A DNA stretch of 64,000 nt. Source: Nocardioides sp. YIM 152315 (GTDB lineage: Bacteria; Actinomycetota; Actinomycetes; Propionibacteriales; Nocardioidaceae). This document shows, piece after piece, positions 1 through 8,381 of the stretch (positions are counted from its first letter, which is position 1; every line of letters begins with the position of its first letter). The DNA lies in assembly GCF_029210375.1 (NCBI RefSeq), contig NZ_JARGER010000039.1, forward strand, positions 1 to 64,000. The letters are read 5' to 3'. Position numbers and translations under genes: made by a program. The notes beneath the pieces are model-generated. The model saw nothing but the letters and a program-made list of their open reading frames with translations, had not been told where the DNA came from and searched no databases.

Positions 1-30
1 GAGGGCAAAGTCACCGGAACCTTCCTTACA

Positions 31-60
31 GACAGGACTTCGTCCTTCCTCAACCACCGG
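31..60. repeat. Dispersed palindromic repeat, partial copy
   Basis: The arm CTTCCTCAACCACCGG preceded by GACAGGACTTCGTC matches one side of the repeat family seen complete at 18321, 22683, 37281 and 37336. The outer TTTCGAGA half-arm is missing here. It lies just downstream of the stop codon of the reductase gene that begins at 71. Confidence 0.6.
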
Positions 61-70
61 TGCCCAGCGC

Positions 71-1168
71 TCAGATGTCGGTCGGCATCACGTTGGTGCC
101 CTTGCGCATCCGCTCGCGGTAGCTGCCGGTCGGGAAGTCCCGGTCCTTCAGCTTCTCCATGAAGCCGCGCAGGGTGCGCGTCCCGTACGCCGGGGCGACG
201 TGGTCGACCACCGACCAGTACTTCGCGGCCTCGAGGTAGAAGACGACCGGCTTCAGCTGCCTGCTGACCCTGCCGAGCCGGCGCAGGCGCGCGATCTTCT
301 TGTCCCAGCTCGCCATGGTGATGACTTCCCAGTCGGGTGTCCGCCCGTTGATGTCGAACATCATCTCGCCGGCACCCCTGAGGGTGACGGCGTTGTCGGC
401 GGTCCACGGGCCGCCGACCGGCAGCACCCGGCCGATCGCGTCGTCGGCGAGCACCTGGTTGACGATGAACTCGGCCAGGTCCTCGCGGGCGATCGGGTTG
501 ACGACGTTCCACTCGCCGTGGTCGTAGATGCGGTACCGGCCGCCGTTCTTGACGTCACCGAAGGCGACCGACAGGTAGGGGAAGTACGCCGTGGGCCGCA
601 CGATCGTCCACGGCACGTGGCCGTGGTGCTGGCCGATCAGCTCGCCCTCGACCTGGAGCTTGTAGACCTGCGGGATCAGCTCGGGGCGGTAGGCACCGAA
701 GTCGCTGACGTGGATGAACTGCCGCACCTCGTGGGCGACGGCGGCCTTGATGCCGTTGACGACGGCCTCGTGGTCGACGAGGCGGCAGTCCTCGGCGTCG
801 TTGGGCCGCCGGCCGCTGAGCAGCGAGATCACGACCGCGGTCGGCGCGACGTCGACCGCGGACCTCACGTCGGCGGCACGGGTCGCATCGCCGACGATGA
901 CCTCGGCGCCGGCGTACTCCGCCTCGCTCTCGACCTCGGGGCTGCGGGCGAGCACGGCGGGCCGGTAGCCGCGGCGCGCGAGCTCGGGCACCAGCGCCCG
1001 GCCGATGTAGCCGGTGCCCCCGAGGACGAGCACTCGCTCGCCGTCGCCCATGCCCGTCGGCCCGGTGGCGTACGAGATCGACGCGGTCGTCAGGATCCGC
1101 TGGAGCAGCGCGTGGCTGTGCCGCTGGGCCGCGCCGGCGTCCAGGTCCGTGATCGTGCTGAAGGCCAT
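71..1168 (-). CDS. NAD(P)-binding SDR/NmrA-type reductase, divinyl-reductase-like
   Basis: A 365-residue atypical short-chain dehydrogenase/NmrA-type protein. The Rossmann dinucleotide motif GGTGYIGRALV starts near residue 50, and later segments (FIHVSDFGAY, WTIVRPTAYFPY) keep the Rossmann fold and the substrate-pocket pattern of the family. The overall layout resembles proteins annotated as divinyl (proto)chlorophyllide reductase-like, but no photosynthesis gene is nearby, so the substrate is unknown. The first 40 residues precede the nucleotide-binding fold and the ATG at 1168 has no clear ribosome binding site; an internal ATG (MGDGERVLVLGG) is an alternative start. The yczE-like gene ends 7 bases upstream on the same strand, so the two are probably cotranscribed. 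Confidence 0.75.
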   Translation of the reverse strand: MAFSTITDLDAGAAQRHSHALLQRILTTASISYATGPTGMGDGERVLVLGGTGYIGRALVPELARRGYRPAVLARSPEVESEAEYAGAEVIVGDATRAADVRSAVDVAPTAVVISLLSGRRPNDAEDCRLVDHEAVVNGIKAAVAHEVRQFIHVSDFGAYRPELIPQVYKLQVEGELIGQHHGHVPWTIVRPTAYFPYLSVAFGDVKNGGRYRIYDHGEWNVVNPIAREDLAEFIVNQVLADDAIGRVLPVGGPWTADNAVTLRGAGEMMFDINGRTPDWEVITMASWDKKIARLRRLGRVSRQLKPVVFYLEAAKYWSVVDHVAPAYGTRTLRGFMEKLKDRDFPTGSYRERMRKGTNVMPTDI

Positions 1169-1175
1169 GAATAGA

Positions 1176-1844
1176 TCATATACGGTTCCTGTCGTCGAGC
1201 GGCACGATCCACGCCGCCAGCCAGAGCTGCGTCAGCGGCCCGATCGCCAGCGCGTAGAGCACCGTGCCGATCCCGAGGGTCCCGCCGAGCAGCAGCCCGA
1301 TCAGGACGACCGCGACCTCGAGGCCGGTGCGCACCAGCCGCAGCGACCGTCCGCTGCGCCGGGCGAGCCCGGTCATCAGGCCGTCGCGCGGACCGCGGCC
1401 GAGCTGGGCGCCGATGTACATCGCGGTCGCGAGGCCGCACAGCACGATGCCGCCGACCATCAGCGCGATCCGCAGGCCGAGACCGCCGGGGCGGTCGAGG
1501 ACGGCCAGGGTGGCGTCGGCGGAGAGGCCGACGACGATCGCGTTGGAGATCGTGCCCAGCCCCGGCTTCTCCCGCAGCGGGATCCAGAGCAGGAGCACCA
1601 CGAAGCTCATCACGACGACGGCCTGGCCGAGCGTGATCGGCACGTGCCGGATCAGGCCGGAGTGCAGCACGTCCCACGGCGCGAGCCCGAGGTCGCCGCG
1701 GACCATGAGCGCGAGCGAGACGCCGTACGCGACCAGCCCGGCGTACAGCTGCGGCAGCCGGCGTCCCAGCCGCCCGGCGCGCAGCTGCGCGATCGGGCCG
1801 AGGTCGCTGAGCTCTCGGCGGGGTGCGGGGGCGATCGTGCTCAC
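1176..1844 (-). CDS. yczE: YczE/YitT-type integral membrane protein
   Basis: A 222-residue membrane protein with about six hydrophobic segments and the signature region GDLGLAPWDVLHSGL near residue 50, typical of the YczE/YyaS family of unknown transport function. The open frame extends upstream, but the extension lies inside the divergent regulator and has no hydrophobic or conserved content, so I take the GTG that gives VSTIAPAP. It is divergent from a MocR-type PLP-dependent regulator across 61 bases that hold a perfect inverted repeat. This YczE-MocR pairing recurs in many bacteria, where the regulator controls the transporter in connection with vitamin B6. Regulation here is inferred from that arrangement. 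Confidence 0.85.
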   Translation of the reverse strand: MSTIAPAPRRELSDLGPIAQLRAGRLGRRLPQLYAGLVAYGVSLALMVRGDLGLAPWDVLHSGLIRHVPITLGQAVVVMSFVVLLLWIPLREKPGLGTISNAIVVGLSADATLAVLDRPGGLGLRIALMVGGIVLCGLATAMYIGAQLGRGPRDGLMTGLARRSGRSLRLVRTGLEVAVVLIGLLLGGTLGIGTVLYALAIGPLTQLWLAAWIVPLDDRNRI

Positions 1845-1860
1845 GGAACCATTCTCGCGT

Positions 1861-1889
1861 CGATTGGCCTTCTCTGAAATAGCCAATCG
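1861..1889. promoter_or_regulatory. Putative MocR operator between yczE and its regulator
   Basis: A perfect 8-bp inverted repeat, CGATTGGC (1861-1868) and GCCAATCG (1882-1889), with a 13-bp spacer lies in the 61-bp divergent gap. This is a plausible binding site for the regulator that starts at 1906. The repeat is seen directly; its function is inferred. Confidence 0.6.
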
Positions 1890-1905
1890 TGCGAGAGTGG
1901 CCCGC

Positions 1906-3339
1906 ATGACGCGCACCATCGGCGCCGCCCGGGTGGCCACCCTGGTCGCCGGCTTCGACCGCTCCCCCGCGTACGCCGGCCTGGCCGACGCCCTCACCCT
2001 GCTGATCGGCGACGGCCGGATCGCGGTCGGCACCCGGCTGCCCAGCGAGCGGGAGCTGACCTCGGCGCTCGGCGTCTCGCGCACCACCGTGACCCGCGCC
2101 TACGCCGCGCTGCGCGAGAGCGGGTACGCCGAGGCGCGGCGCGGCGCGGGCACGTTCACGCGGGTGCCCGGCGGCCGGGCCCGGGCGCACGACCGCGCGC
2201 TGCTCCCGCGCCCCGGCGACACCGACGCCATCGACCTCAACTGCGCGGCCCCGTCGGCGCCACCGGGCATCGCCCGCGCGTACGCCGACGCGACGGGCGA
2301 CCTCCCGGCGTACCTCGGCGGTCACGGCTACTTCCCCGCCGGGCTGCCCGAGCTGCAGGCCGCGATCGCCGCGACGTACGACGCGCGCGGGCTGCCGACC
2401 GATCCCGAGCAGGTGATGATCACGCCGGGTGCGCTCACGGCCGGCGCGGTGGTCGCGCAGGCGTTCACGAGCCCCGGCGACCGGGTGCTGGTCGAGTCGC
2501 CGACCTACCCCAACGCCACCGACGCGCTGCGGCACGCCGGCGCGCGACTGGTGCCGAGCGAGGTCGACCCCGAGGGCTGGGACCTCGACGCGGTCGCGGC
2601 CACCCTGCGCCAGACCGCGCCGCGGCTGGCCTACCTGATCCCCGACTTCCAGAACCCGACGGGCCACGTGATGACCGCGGCCCAGCGCGAGGAGTACGCC
2701 GGGCAGCTGCGCCACAGCCGGACCACCGCCGTCGTCGACGAGGCCCACCAGGCGCTCGCGCTCGAAGGCCAGTCGATGCCGCTCCCCTTCGCCGCCTTCG
2801 CGCCGGACACGATCACGATCGGCAGCGCCAGCAAGGCCTTCTGGGGCGGGCTGCGCCTCGGCTGGATCCGCGCCCCGCGCGATCGGATGGAGCGCCTCAC
2901 CCGGGCCCGCGTCTCGCTCGACCTCGGCGCGCCGGTCCTCGAGCAGCTCGTGCTCGTGCGCATCCTCGCCGACGCCGAGGCCGTCCTCGCCGCGAACCGG
3001 GCCCGCCTGCGCGAGCAGCGCGACGCCCTCGCCGACGCCGTCGCCGAGCTGTTGCCCGACTGGCGGTTCCACCTCCCGGCGGGCGGGCTGGCGCTGTGGT
3101 GCCGACTGCCCGCCGCGCTCGGCACCACACTGGCCGCCGAGGCCGAGCGCCGCGGCGTCATCGTCGCCCCCGGCCCCGTCTTCGCCGCCGAGGGCGGCCT
3201 CGACACCTTCGTCCGCATCCCCTGGACCCGGCCCGCCGACGAGCTCGCCGAGGCGGTGCGCCGCATCGCCGACGCGTGGGCGGCCGTGCGGTCGCGGCCC
3301 ACCCCGGCGGGCCGCGCCAGCCGGGTGATGGTCGCCTGA
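1906..3339 (+). CDS. MocR/PdxR-type PLP-dependent transcriptional regulator
   Basis: A 477-residue fusion of a GntR-type winged helix (about residues 15-90, with SERELTSALGVSRTTVTRAY) to a class I aminotransferase fold. The PLP-binding lysine is Lys310 in the SASKAFWGG motif, and the DFQNPTGH segment that contacts the cofactor is present. Such proteins sense PLP or a PLP-aldimine and control divergent genes; here the neighbour is a YczE membrane protein and the gap holds a palindrome, so autoregulation and control of yczE are likely. The start ATG at 1906 sits right after the operator; the upstream open frame overlaps the divergent gene and is not used. Confidence 0.9.
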   Translation: MTRTIGAARVATLVAGFDRSPAYAGLADALTLLIGDGRIAVGTRLPSERELTSALGVSRTTVTRAYAALRESGYAEARRGAGTFTRVPGGRARAHDRALLPRPGDTDAIDLNCAAPSAPPGIARAYADATGDLPAYLGGHGYFPAGLPELQAAIAATYDARGLPTDPEQVMITPGALTAGAVVAQAFTSPGDRVLVESPTYPNATDALRHAGARLVPSEVDPEGWDLDAVAATLRQTAPRLAYLIPDFQNPTGHVMTAAQREEYAGQLRHSRTTAVVDEAHQALALEGQSMPLPFAAFAPDTITIGSASKAFWGGLRLGWIRAPRDRMERLTRARVSLDLGAPVLEQLVLVRILADAEAVLAANRARLREQRDALADAVAELLPDWRFHLPAGGLALWCRLPAALGTTLAAEAERRGVIVAPGPVFAAEGGLDTFVRIPWTRPADELAEAVRRIADAWAAVRSRPTPAGRASRVMVA

Positions 3340-3370
3340 CCACCTGAAATATATCGTCTATGTTTGGTCC

Positions 3371-4111
3371 ATGAGCGCGATCACCAGGGGACGCAGGTTC
3401 GCCCTCGTCCTGCCCTCGACCAACACGTCGGTCGAGCGCGAGTTCCACCACCTCCGCCCGCAGGACTGCTCGTGGCACACCGGTCGGATCATGATCGAGG
3501 CACCCGCGCTCGACTCCGCCGCCGCGTTCGGCGCCTTCCGCGAGTGCCTCAACGAGGCGCTGCCGAGCGCACTGGAGGTCGTGATGACCTGTCGTCCCGA
3601 GTACGTCGTGATGGGCATGTCGGCCGAGACGTTCTGGGGCGGGGTGCGGGGCAACGCGGCGTTCGAGCAGCACGTGCGCGATCTGACCGGGCTCGAGGTG
3701 ACGACCGGCGCGACCGCGGCCCGCGAGGCGCTGAGAGCGTTCGGGGCGAGACGGATCGGCATCGTGACGCCCTACCAGCCGGTCGGGGACGAGCAGGTCG
3801 TCGCCTACTTCACCGAGCTCGGGTTCGACGTCGCCGCGATCAAGGGCCTCTGCTCTGCGTCGGCGACCTCGATCGCCGACGAGACGCCGGAGAGGCTGCG
3901 CGCGGCGTTCCTCGCGGTCGACGGCCCGGACGTCGACGCGCTGGTCCAGTGCGGCACCAACCTCGAGTGCATCGCGGTGGCCGCCGAGCTCGAGCGCGAG
4001 CTCGGCAAGCCGGTCATCGCGATCAACCTCGCGACCATGTGGCACGCGTTCCGCGCCAACGGGATCCGCGACCGGATCTCCGGCTACGGCTCCCTGCTCG
4101 AGTCGCACTGA
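3371..4111 (+). CDS. Asp/Glu racemase-superfamily enzyme, arylmalonate decarboxylase/maleate isomerase type
   Basis: A 246-residue member of the Asp/Glu racemase fold. The N-terminal PSTNTSVERE motif matches the PSxNTxxE signature of maleate isomerases and arylmalonate decarboxylases. The second catalytic cysteine is present (Cys194 in LVQCGTNLE), but the first-lobe cysteine of racemases and maleate isomerases is replaced: the aligned segment reads VVMGMSAETFWGG, with Gly82 where arylmalonate decarboxylase has Gly74. The protein thus looks like the single-cysteine decarboxylase type rather than a two-cysteine racemase. The gene starts at an ATG after an AT-rich stretch with no clear ribosome binding site, so the message may be leaderless. 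Substrate unknown; no catabolic neighbours. Confidence 0.75.
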   Translation: MSAITRGRRFALVLPSTNTSVEREFHHLRPQDCSWHTGRIMIEAPALDSAAAFGAFRECLNEALPSALEVVMTCRPEYVVMGMSAETFWGGVRGNAAFEQHVRDLTGLEVTTGATAAREALRAFGARRIGIVTPYQPVGDEQVVAYFTELGFDVAAIKGLCSASATSIADETPERLRAAFLAVDGPDVDALVQCGTNLECIAVAAELERELGKPVIAINLATMWHAFRANGIRDRISGYGSLLESH

Positions 4112-4184
4112 CACCCGGAGCACCATGGGCGACCACGTCGTGCCCGTGCCGATGCGGACGTCCGGGTCGCGACCGCCGGTGATC

Positions 4185-5771
4185 TCAGTCGAGGTTGACG
4201 GCGCGGGTCGAGGACGCCGCCATCGCCGACCGGATGTCGTCGAGCGTGTCGGCGCCGATCGCCGAGTCGACCGAGAGGGCCACGAGCGCCAGGCCGCCGC
4301 GGGTCTGACGCGAGACCTGCATGCCGGCGATGTTCACCCCGGCCTCGCCGAGGATGCCGCCGACCGTGCCGACCATGCCCGGCCGGTCCTCGTAGGTGAA
4401 GAACGCGAGGTGCTCGGTCGGCTCGATGTCGACGTCGAAGCCGTTGACCTCGACCAGCCGCTCGCGCTGGCCGATGCCGACGAGCGTGCCGCTCGCCGAG
4501 ACCAGCGACCCGTCGGCCAGCGTCCCGCGGATCGTGATCAGGCTGCGGTGGTCGGGGCTCTCGGGGTCGACGACCAGCCGCACCGCCATGCCACGCTCGG
4601 CCGCGAGCAGGGGTGCGTTCACGTAGGAGACCTGCTCCTCGACGATGTCGGCGAAGATGCCCTTGAGGGCCGCGAGCTCGAGCACCTTCACGTCGAAGTC
4701 GGTGATCTCGCCGCGCACCTCGACGTCCACCTGCTGGGCGACCTCGCCGGCGAGACCGGTGAAGACCCGGCCGAGCTTCTCCGTCAGCGGGATGGCCGGG
4801 CGGACGTCCTCGGCGATCACGCCGCCCTGGACGTTGACCGCGTCGGGCACCAGCTCGCCGGCGAGCGCGAGCCGCACCGACCTGGCGACCGCGAGGCCGG
4901 CCTTCTCCTGCGCCTCGGCCGTGGACGCGCCCAGGTGGGGGGTCGCGACGACGTTCTCGAGCTCGAGGAGCGGGCTGTCGGTGCACGGCTCGACCGCGAA
5001 CACGTCGAGGCCGGCGGCAGCGATCCGGCCCTCCTTGAGGGCGGCGTACAGGGCCTGCTCGTCGACGATCCCACCGCGGGCGGCGTTGACGAGCACCAGT
5101 GAGGGCCTTGCCTTCGCGAGCTCGTCGGCACCGATCAGGCCGGCGGTCTCGGTGGTCTTCGGCAGGTGCACCGACATGAAGTCCGCCTCGGCGAGGAGCG
5201 TGCCGAGGTCGACGAGGCGCACGCCCATCTGGGCGGCGCGGCCGGCCTGCACGTACGGGTCGTAGGCGATCACCCGCATACCGAACGCCGAGAGCCGCTG
5301 GGCGACCAGCACGCCGATCCGGCCGAGCCCGACGATGCCGACCGTCTTCTCGTAGAGCTCGGTGCCGGTGTAGCGCGAGCGCCTCCACTCGCCGGCCCGG
5401 AGCGCCGCGTGCGCCGGCGCGACGTGGCGGGCCGCCGCGAGCATCAGCGCCACGGCGAGCTCGGCGGCGGAGACGATGTTGGAGGTCGGCGCGTTGACGA
5501 CCATCACGCCGGCCTGGGTGGCGGCCCGGACGTCGACGTTGTCGAGGCCCACGCCCGCCCGGGCGACGACCTTGAGCCGGCGCGCGACGGCCAGCGCCTC
5601 GGCGTCCACCTTCGTCGCCGACCGCACCAGCAGCGCATCGACGTCGACGATCGCGGAGAGCAGCTGGTCGCGATCCGCGCCGTCGCAGTGACGGATCTCG
5701 AAGTCCGGGCCCAGCGCCTCGACGGTGGCGGGGCTCAGCTCCTCGGCGATGAGTACGACGGGCAGGTTCAC
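4185..5771 (-). CDS. serA: D-3-phosphoglycerate dehydrogenase
   Basis: First step of serine synthesis: oxidises 3-phosphoglycerate to 3-phosphohydroxypyruvate with NAD. At 528 residues it is the long, actinobacterial type: a D-2-hydroxyacid dehydrogenase core (NAD motif GIVGLGRIG near 145), catalytic Arg232 (NAARGGIVDE), Glu261 (DVFAVEP) and His279 (ATPHLGAST), followed by an intervening ASB domain and a C-terminal ACT domain (about 455-528) that usually binds serine for feedback inhibition. The GTG start at 5771 gives VNLPVVLIAEEL; 28 upstream in-frame codons are not conserved-looking. It is convergent with the decarboxylase-like gene and divergent from the ABC-F gene. Confidence 0.95.
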   Translation of the reverse strand: MNLPVVLIAEELSPATVEALGPDFEIRHCDGADRDQLLSAIVDVDALLVRSATKVDAEALAVARRLKVVARAGVGLDNVDVRAATQAGVMVVNAPTSNIVSAAELAVALMLAAARHVAPAHAALRAGEWRRSRYTGTELYEKTVGIVGLGRIGVLVAQRLSAFGMRVIAYDPYVQAGRAAQMGVRLVDLGTLLAEADFMSVHLPKTTETAGLIGADELAKARPSLVLVNAARGGIVDEQALYAALKEGRIAAAGLDVFAVEPCTDSPLLELENVVATPHLGASTAEAQEKAGLAVARSVRLALAGELVPDAVNVQGGVIAEDVRPAIPLTEKLGRVFTGLAGEVAQQVDVEVRGEITDFDVKVLELAALKGIFADIVEEQVSYVNAPLLAAERGMAVRLVVDPESPDHRSLITIRGTLADGSLVSASGTLVGIGQRERLVEVNGFDVDIEPTEHLAFFTYEDRPGMVGTVGGILGEAGVNIAGMQVSRQTRGGLALVALSVDSAIGADTLDDIRSAMAASSTRAVNLD

Positions 5772-5946
5772 AGCGATCCGTTTCGTCGACGGTGCGGTAC
5801 GGGTGGCCGGTGCGGGACGGCCGGCGCGGCACGACGCTGTGCTCCTTCGCGACACTACCCGACCGGCGCCGGTAATCGACTGGCGTCCGCCTGTCGTCCC
5901 CGCCTACGCTCGTCCGGTCCCACTCCCTCCCGCAGGCAGGTTCTCT

Positions 5947-5995
5947 TGGAGCTCTGAGGTGTCCCTCGACCGCCACCTCATTCTGGAGCTCTGCC
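5947..5995 (+). promoter_or_regulatory. Duplicated translation-start module and hairpin before the ABC-F gene
   Basis: The 10-mer TGGAGCTCTG occurs twice (5947-5956 and 5984-5993). The second copy provides the Shine-Dalgarno GGAG for the ABC-F ATG at 5996; the first is placed the same way before a GTG at 5959, which opens a different reading frame that runs across the real start. Between them TGAGGTG (5955-5961) pairs with CACCTCA (5974-5980). The repeats are visible; a role in translational or attenuation control is an inference, prompted by how often antibiotic-resistance ABC-F genes use leader control. Confidence 0.4.
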
Positions 5996-7552
5996 ATGCC
6001 CGCATCCACCGCTGTCATCACCGCGTCCGGCCTCGGCTTCGCCTGGCCCGACGGCTCCCCGGTCCTCCGGGATCTCGACCTGCTGGTCTCCTCCGGCCGC
6101 TCCGGCCTCGTCGGCGTCAACGGCGCCGGCAAGTCGACCCTGCTGCGCCTGGTCGCGGGCGTGCTGCGCCCGACCGCCGGCCACCTGGCCGTCGCCGGCG
6201 AGGTCGCCTACCTGCCCCAGGACCTCACGCTCGATGTCGCGCAGGCGGTCGAGGAGTTCCTCGGCATCGGTGCCGTGCGGCGCGCGATCCGTGCCGTCGA
6301 GTCCGGTGACGTCGACCCCCGTCACCTCGAGTCCTACCTGGACACCATCGGCGACGACTGGGACGTCGAGGAGCGGGCGGTCGCCGAGCTGGGCCGGCTC
6401 GGCCTCCCCGACGACGTGCTCGACCGGAGCCTCGGCGAGCTCTCGGGCGGCGAGGTCACCCAGCTCGGCCTGGCCCGGCTGCTCCTGCGCCGGCCCGACG
6501 TGCTCCTGCTCGACGAGCCGACCAACAACCTCGACGCCGACGCGCGCCGCCGCCTCTACGACGTCGTCGACGGCTGGAGTCGCTCGCTGCTGGTCGTCAG
6601 CCACGACCGCGAGCTGCTCGAGCGGATGGACCGCATCGGCGACCTCCGTGGCGGGTCCGTGCGGTGGTACGGCGGCGGCTACTCGTCGTACGCCGCCCAG
6701 GTCGCCGCGGAGCAGGAGGCTGCCGAGCAGGCGGTGAGCGCGGCGCGCTCCGACCTGCGCCGCCAGCGCAACGACCGCGTCGAGGCCGAGCGCGTGCTCG
6801 CGCAGCGGCGCCGGCAGGGCAGGAAGGCGGCCGAGACCCGGGGCCTGCCGCGCATCGTCGTCGGTGCGAAGAAGCGCGCCGCCGAGGAGTCGGCCGCGAA
6901 GTACCGGCGCGTCCACGACGACCGGCTGGAGCAGGCGCGCGACCGCCTCGACGAGGCGGAGTCCCGGCTGCGCGAGGACCGGGAGATCCGCATCGACCTG
7001 CCCGGCACCGAGGTGCCGCGCGGTCGGGTCGTGCTGGCGACCGACGAGCTGGCCGTCAACGGGCCCGAGCGGATCGGCGTCGTCGGCCCCAACGGCTCGG
7101 GCAAGACCACGCTGCTGAACGCGCTCGTCGCGCAGGCGCAGGTCCCGGTCGCGCTGCTCCCACAGCGGCTCGACGTCCTGGACGACGCCGACACGGTCTT
7201 CGGCAACGTCGCGCGTCGCGCACCCGGCGCGGACGCCAACACGGTCCGCGCCCGGCTGGCGCGCTTCCTCTTCCGGGGCACCGCCGCCGACCGTCGGGTC
7301 GGCGACCTGTCGGGCGGCGAGCGCTTCCGGGCGACGCTCGCCGCGCTGCTGCTGGCCGACCCCGCCCCGCAGCTGCTGCTGCTCGACGAGCCGACCAACA
7401 ACCTCGACTTCGCGTCGTACGACGCGCTCGTCTCGGCGCTCGACTCCTATCGCGGGGCGCTCGTCGTGGTCAGCCACGACGCGACGTTCCTCGACGACGT
7501 CGGCGTCGACCGGGTCGTCGACCTCGGAGCCCCGACGACTGACGGAGACTAG
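5996..7552 (+). CDS. ABC-F family ATPase
   Basis: A 518-residue soluble protein with two ABC ATPase domains and no membrane segments, the layout of ABC-F proteins that act on the ribosome (translation factors or ribosome-protection resistance proteins). Walker A motifs are GVNGAGKST (about 40-48) and GPNGSGKTT (about 364-372); both halves have LSGGE signatures and [11 protein letters not shown]alker B motifs. Between them, about residues 235-330, is a charged helical linker rich in Arg, Glu and Ala, matching the interdomain tRNA-interaction motif. Whether it protects from an antibiotic or is a general factor cannot be told from sequence. It is transcribed alone, away from serA. Confidence 0.9.
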   Translation: MPASTAVITASGLGFAWPDGSPVLRDLDLLVSSGRSGLVGVNGAGKSTLLRLVAGVLRPTAGHLAVAGEVAYLPQDLTLDVAQAVEEFLGIGAVRRAIRAVESGDVDPRHLESYLDTIGDDWDVEERAVAELGRLGLPDDVLDRSLGELSGGEVTQLGLARLLLRRPDVLLLDEPTNNLDADARRRLYDVVDGWSRSLLVVSHDRELLERMDRIGDLRGGSVRWYGGGYSSYAAQVAAEQEAAEQAVSAARSDLRRQRNDRVEAERVLAQRRRQGRKAAETRGLPRIVVGAKKRAAEESAAKYRRVHDDRLEQARDRLDEAESRLREDREIRIDLPGTEVPRGRVVLATDELAVNGPERIGVVGPNGSGKTTLLNALVAQAQVPVALLPQRLDVLDDADTVFGNVARRAPGADANTVRARLARFLFRGTAADRRVGDLSGGERFRATLAALLLADPAPQLLLLDEPTNNLDFASYDALVSALDSYRGALVVVSHDATFLDDVGVDRVVDLGAPTTDGD

Positions 7553-7626
7553 GCCGAGAATGGCGGCGGCCAGGCAGGCCGTAGCTTCCGGGAGATCTCA
7601 CTCGCGAGCCCCTCGTGACCGCGGGC

Positions 7627-7753
7627 GGCGGTGGCTCCTCCACCCTTTGGGGCCGGGAGAGGGTGCACTTCCCACCGCCGGACCCGCCGAGCGCCTACCG
7701 GGCGGTGGCCCCTGCACCGTTTCCGGTGCGAAGAAGGTGGACAGCCCACCGCC
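7627..7753. repeat. Two tandem 53-nt hairpin elements with compensatory changes
   Basis: Two 53-nt copies (7627-7679 and 7701-7753, 74-nt period) share the perfect outer stem GGCGGTGG/CCACCGCC. Inside, copy 2 has a second stem GCACCG-TTTC-CGGTGC; copy 1 keeps the TTTG loop and changes both outer pairs of that stem from G-C to C-G together, while two middle pairs are lost. The two copies therefore differ mostly in ways that keep base pairing. The element lies between the ABC-F gene and the GNAT gene. No gene or known RNA family is recognised. Confidence 0.6.
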
Positions 7754-7826
7754 ACCCCACCGCCCACCCCGCAGCCCGCCCGGAAACTCCCGTGCCGCGG
7801 CCGACGACTCCTGAGAGGGTGTCGGC

Positions 7827-8381
7827 ATGCCCGAGATGCACCTGCCGACCGAGCGCCTGCTGATCCGCCCGTGGCGGCACGAGGAGGCCGACCGGCTGCT
7901 CGACATCCTGGGTCGTCTCGAGGTCGTGAGGTGGCTCGGCGACGGCGAGCCGGTGGTGATGAAGGACCTCGACGAGGCGCACGCGCGGATCGATCGGTAC
8001 GCCGAGCGCGACGCGCCGCCGCTCGGCACGTGGGCCGTCGAGCGGCAGGCGGACGGGCTCGTCGTCGGCACCGTCCTGCTGCTCACGCTGCCGAACGCGG
8101 AGCACGGCGAGGTCGAGATCGGCTGGCACCTGCACCCCGACTCGTGGGGACACGGCTACGCCAGCGAGGCCGCGGCCGCGGTGCTGGCCCACGGCTTCGC
8201 CGGTGGCCTGCCCGAGGTCATCGCGGTCAGCCACACCGACAACTGGCCGTCGCAGGCCGTGATGCGACGGATCGGCATGGAGGACCGCGGCACTGTGGAG
8301 AAGTGGTACGAGGGCGAGTCGGCCTGCTTCGCGATCACCGCCGAGCAGTGGGCAGCGGCTCAGGCCTCGAACAGCGCCTGA
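7827..8381 (+). CDS. GNAT family N-acetyltransferase, RimJ/RimL type
   Basis: A 184-residue GNAT acetyltransferase of the RimJ/RimL-like group (starts LPTERLLIRPWR, as in that family). The acetyl-CoA region is seen as EVEIGWHLHPDSWGHGYASE (about residues 93-112), followed by the VSHTDNWPSQAVMRRIGM segment characteristic of these proteins. The acceptor could be a protein N-terminus, an amino acid or a drug; nothing nearby decides. GAGAGGG lies 9 bases before the ATG. The gene overlaps the 3' end of efeB by 22 bases on the opposite strand. Confidence 0.85.
   Translation: MPEMHLPTERLLIRPWRHEEADRLLDILGRLEVVRWLGDGEPVVMKDLDEAHARIDRYAERDAPPLGTWAVERQADGLVVGTVLLLTLPNAEHGEVEIGWHLHPDSWGHGYASEAAAAVLAHGFAGGLPEVIAVSHTDNWPSQAVMRRIGMEDRGTVEKWYEGESACFAITAEQWAAAQASNSA

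Noticed and set aside
7627..7753. Tandem hairpins as a guanidine-II (mini-ykkC) riboswitch
   Set aside because: The loops are TTTG and TTTC, not the ACGR loops that define that class, and the stems are longer.
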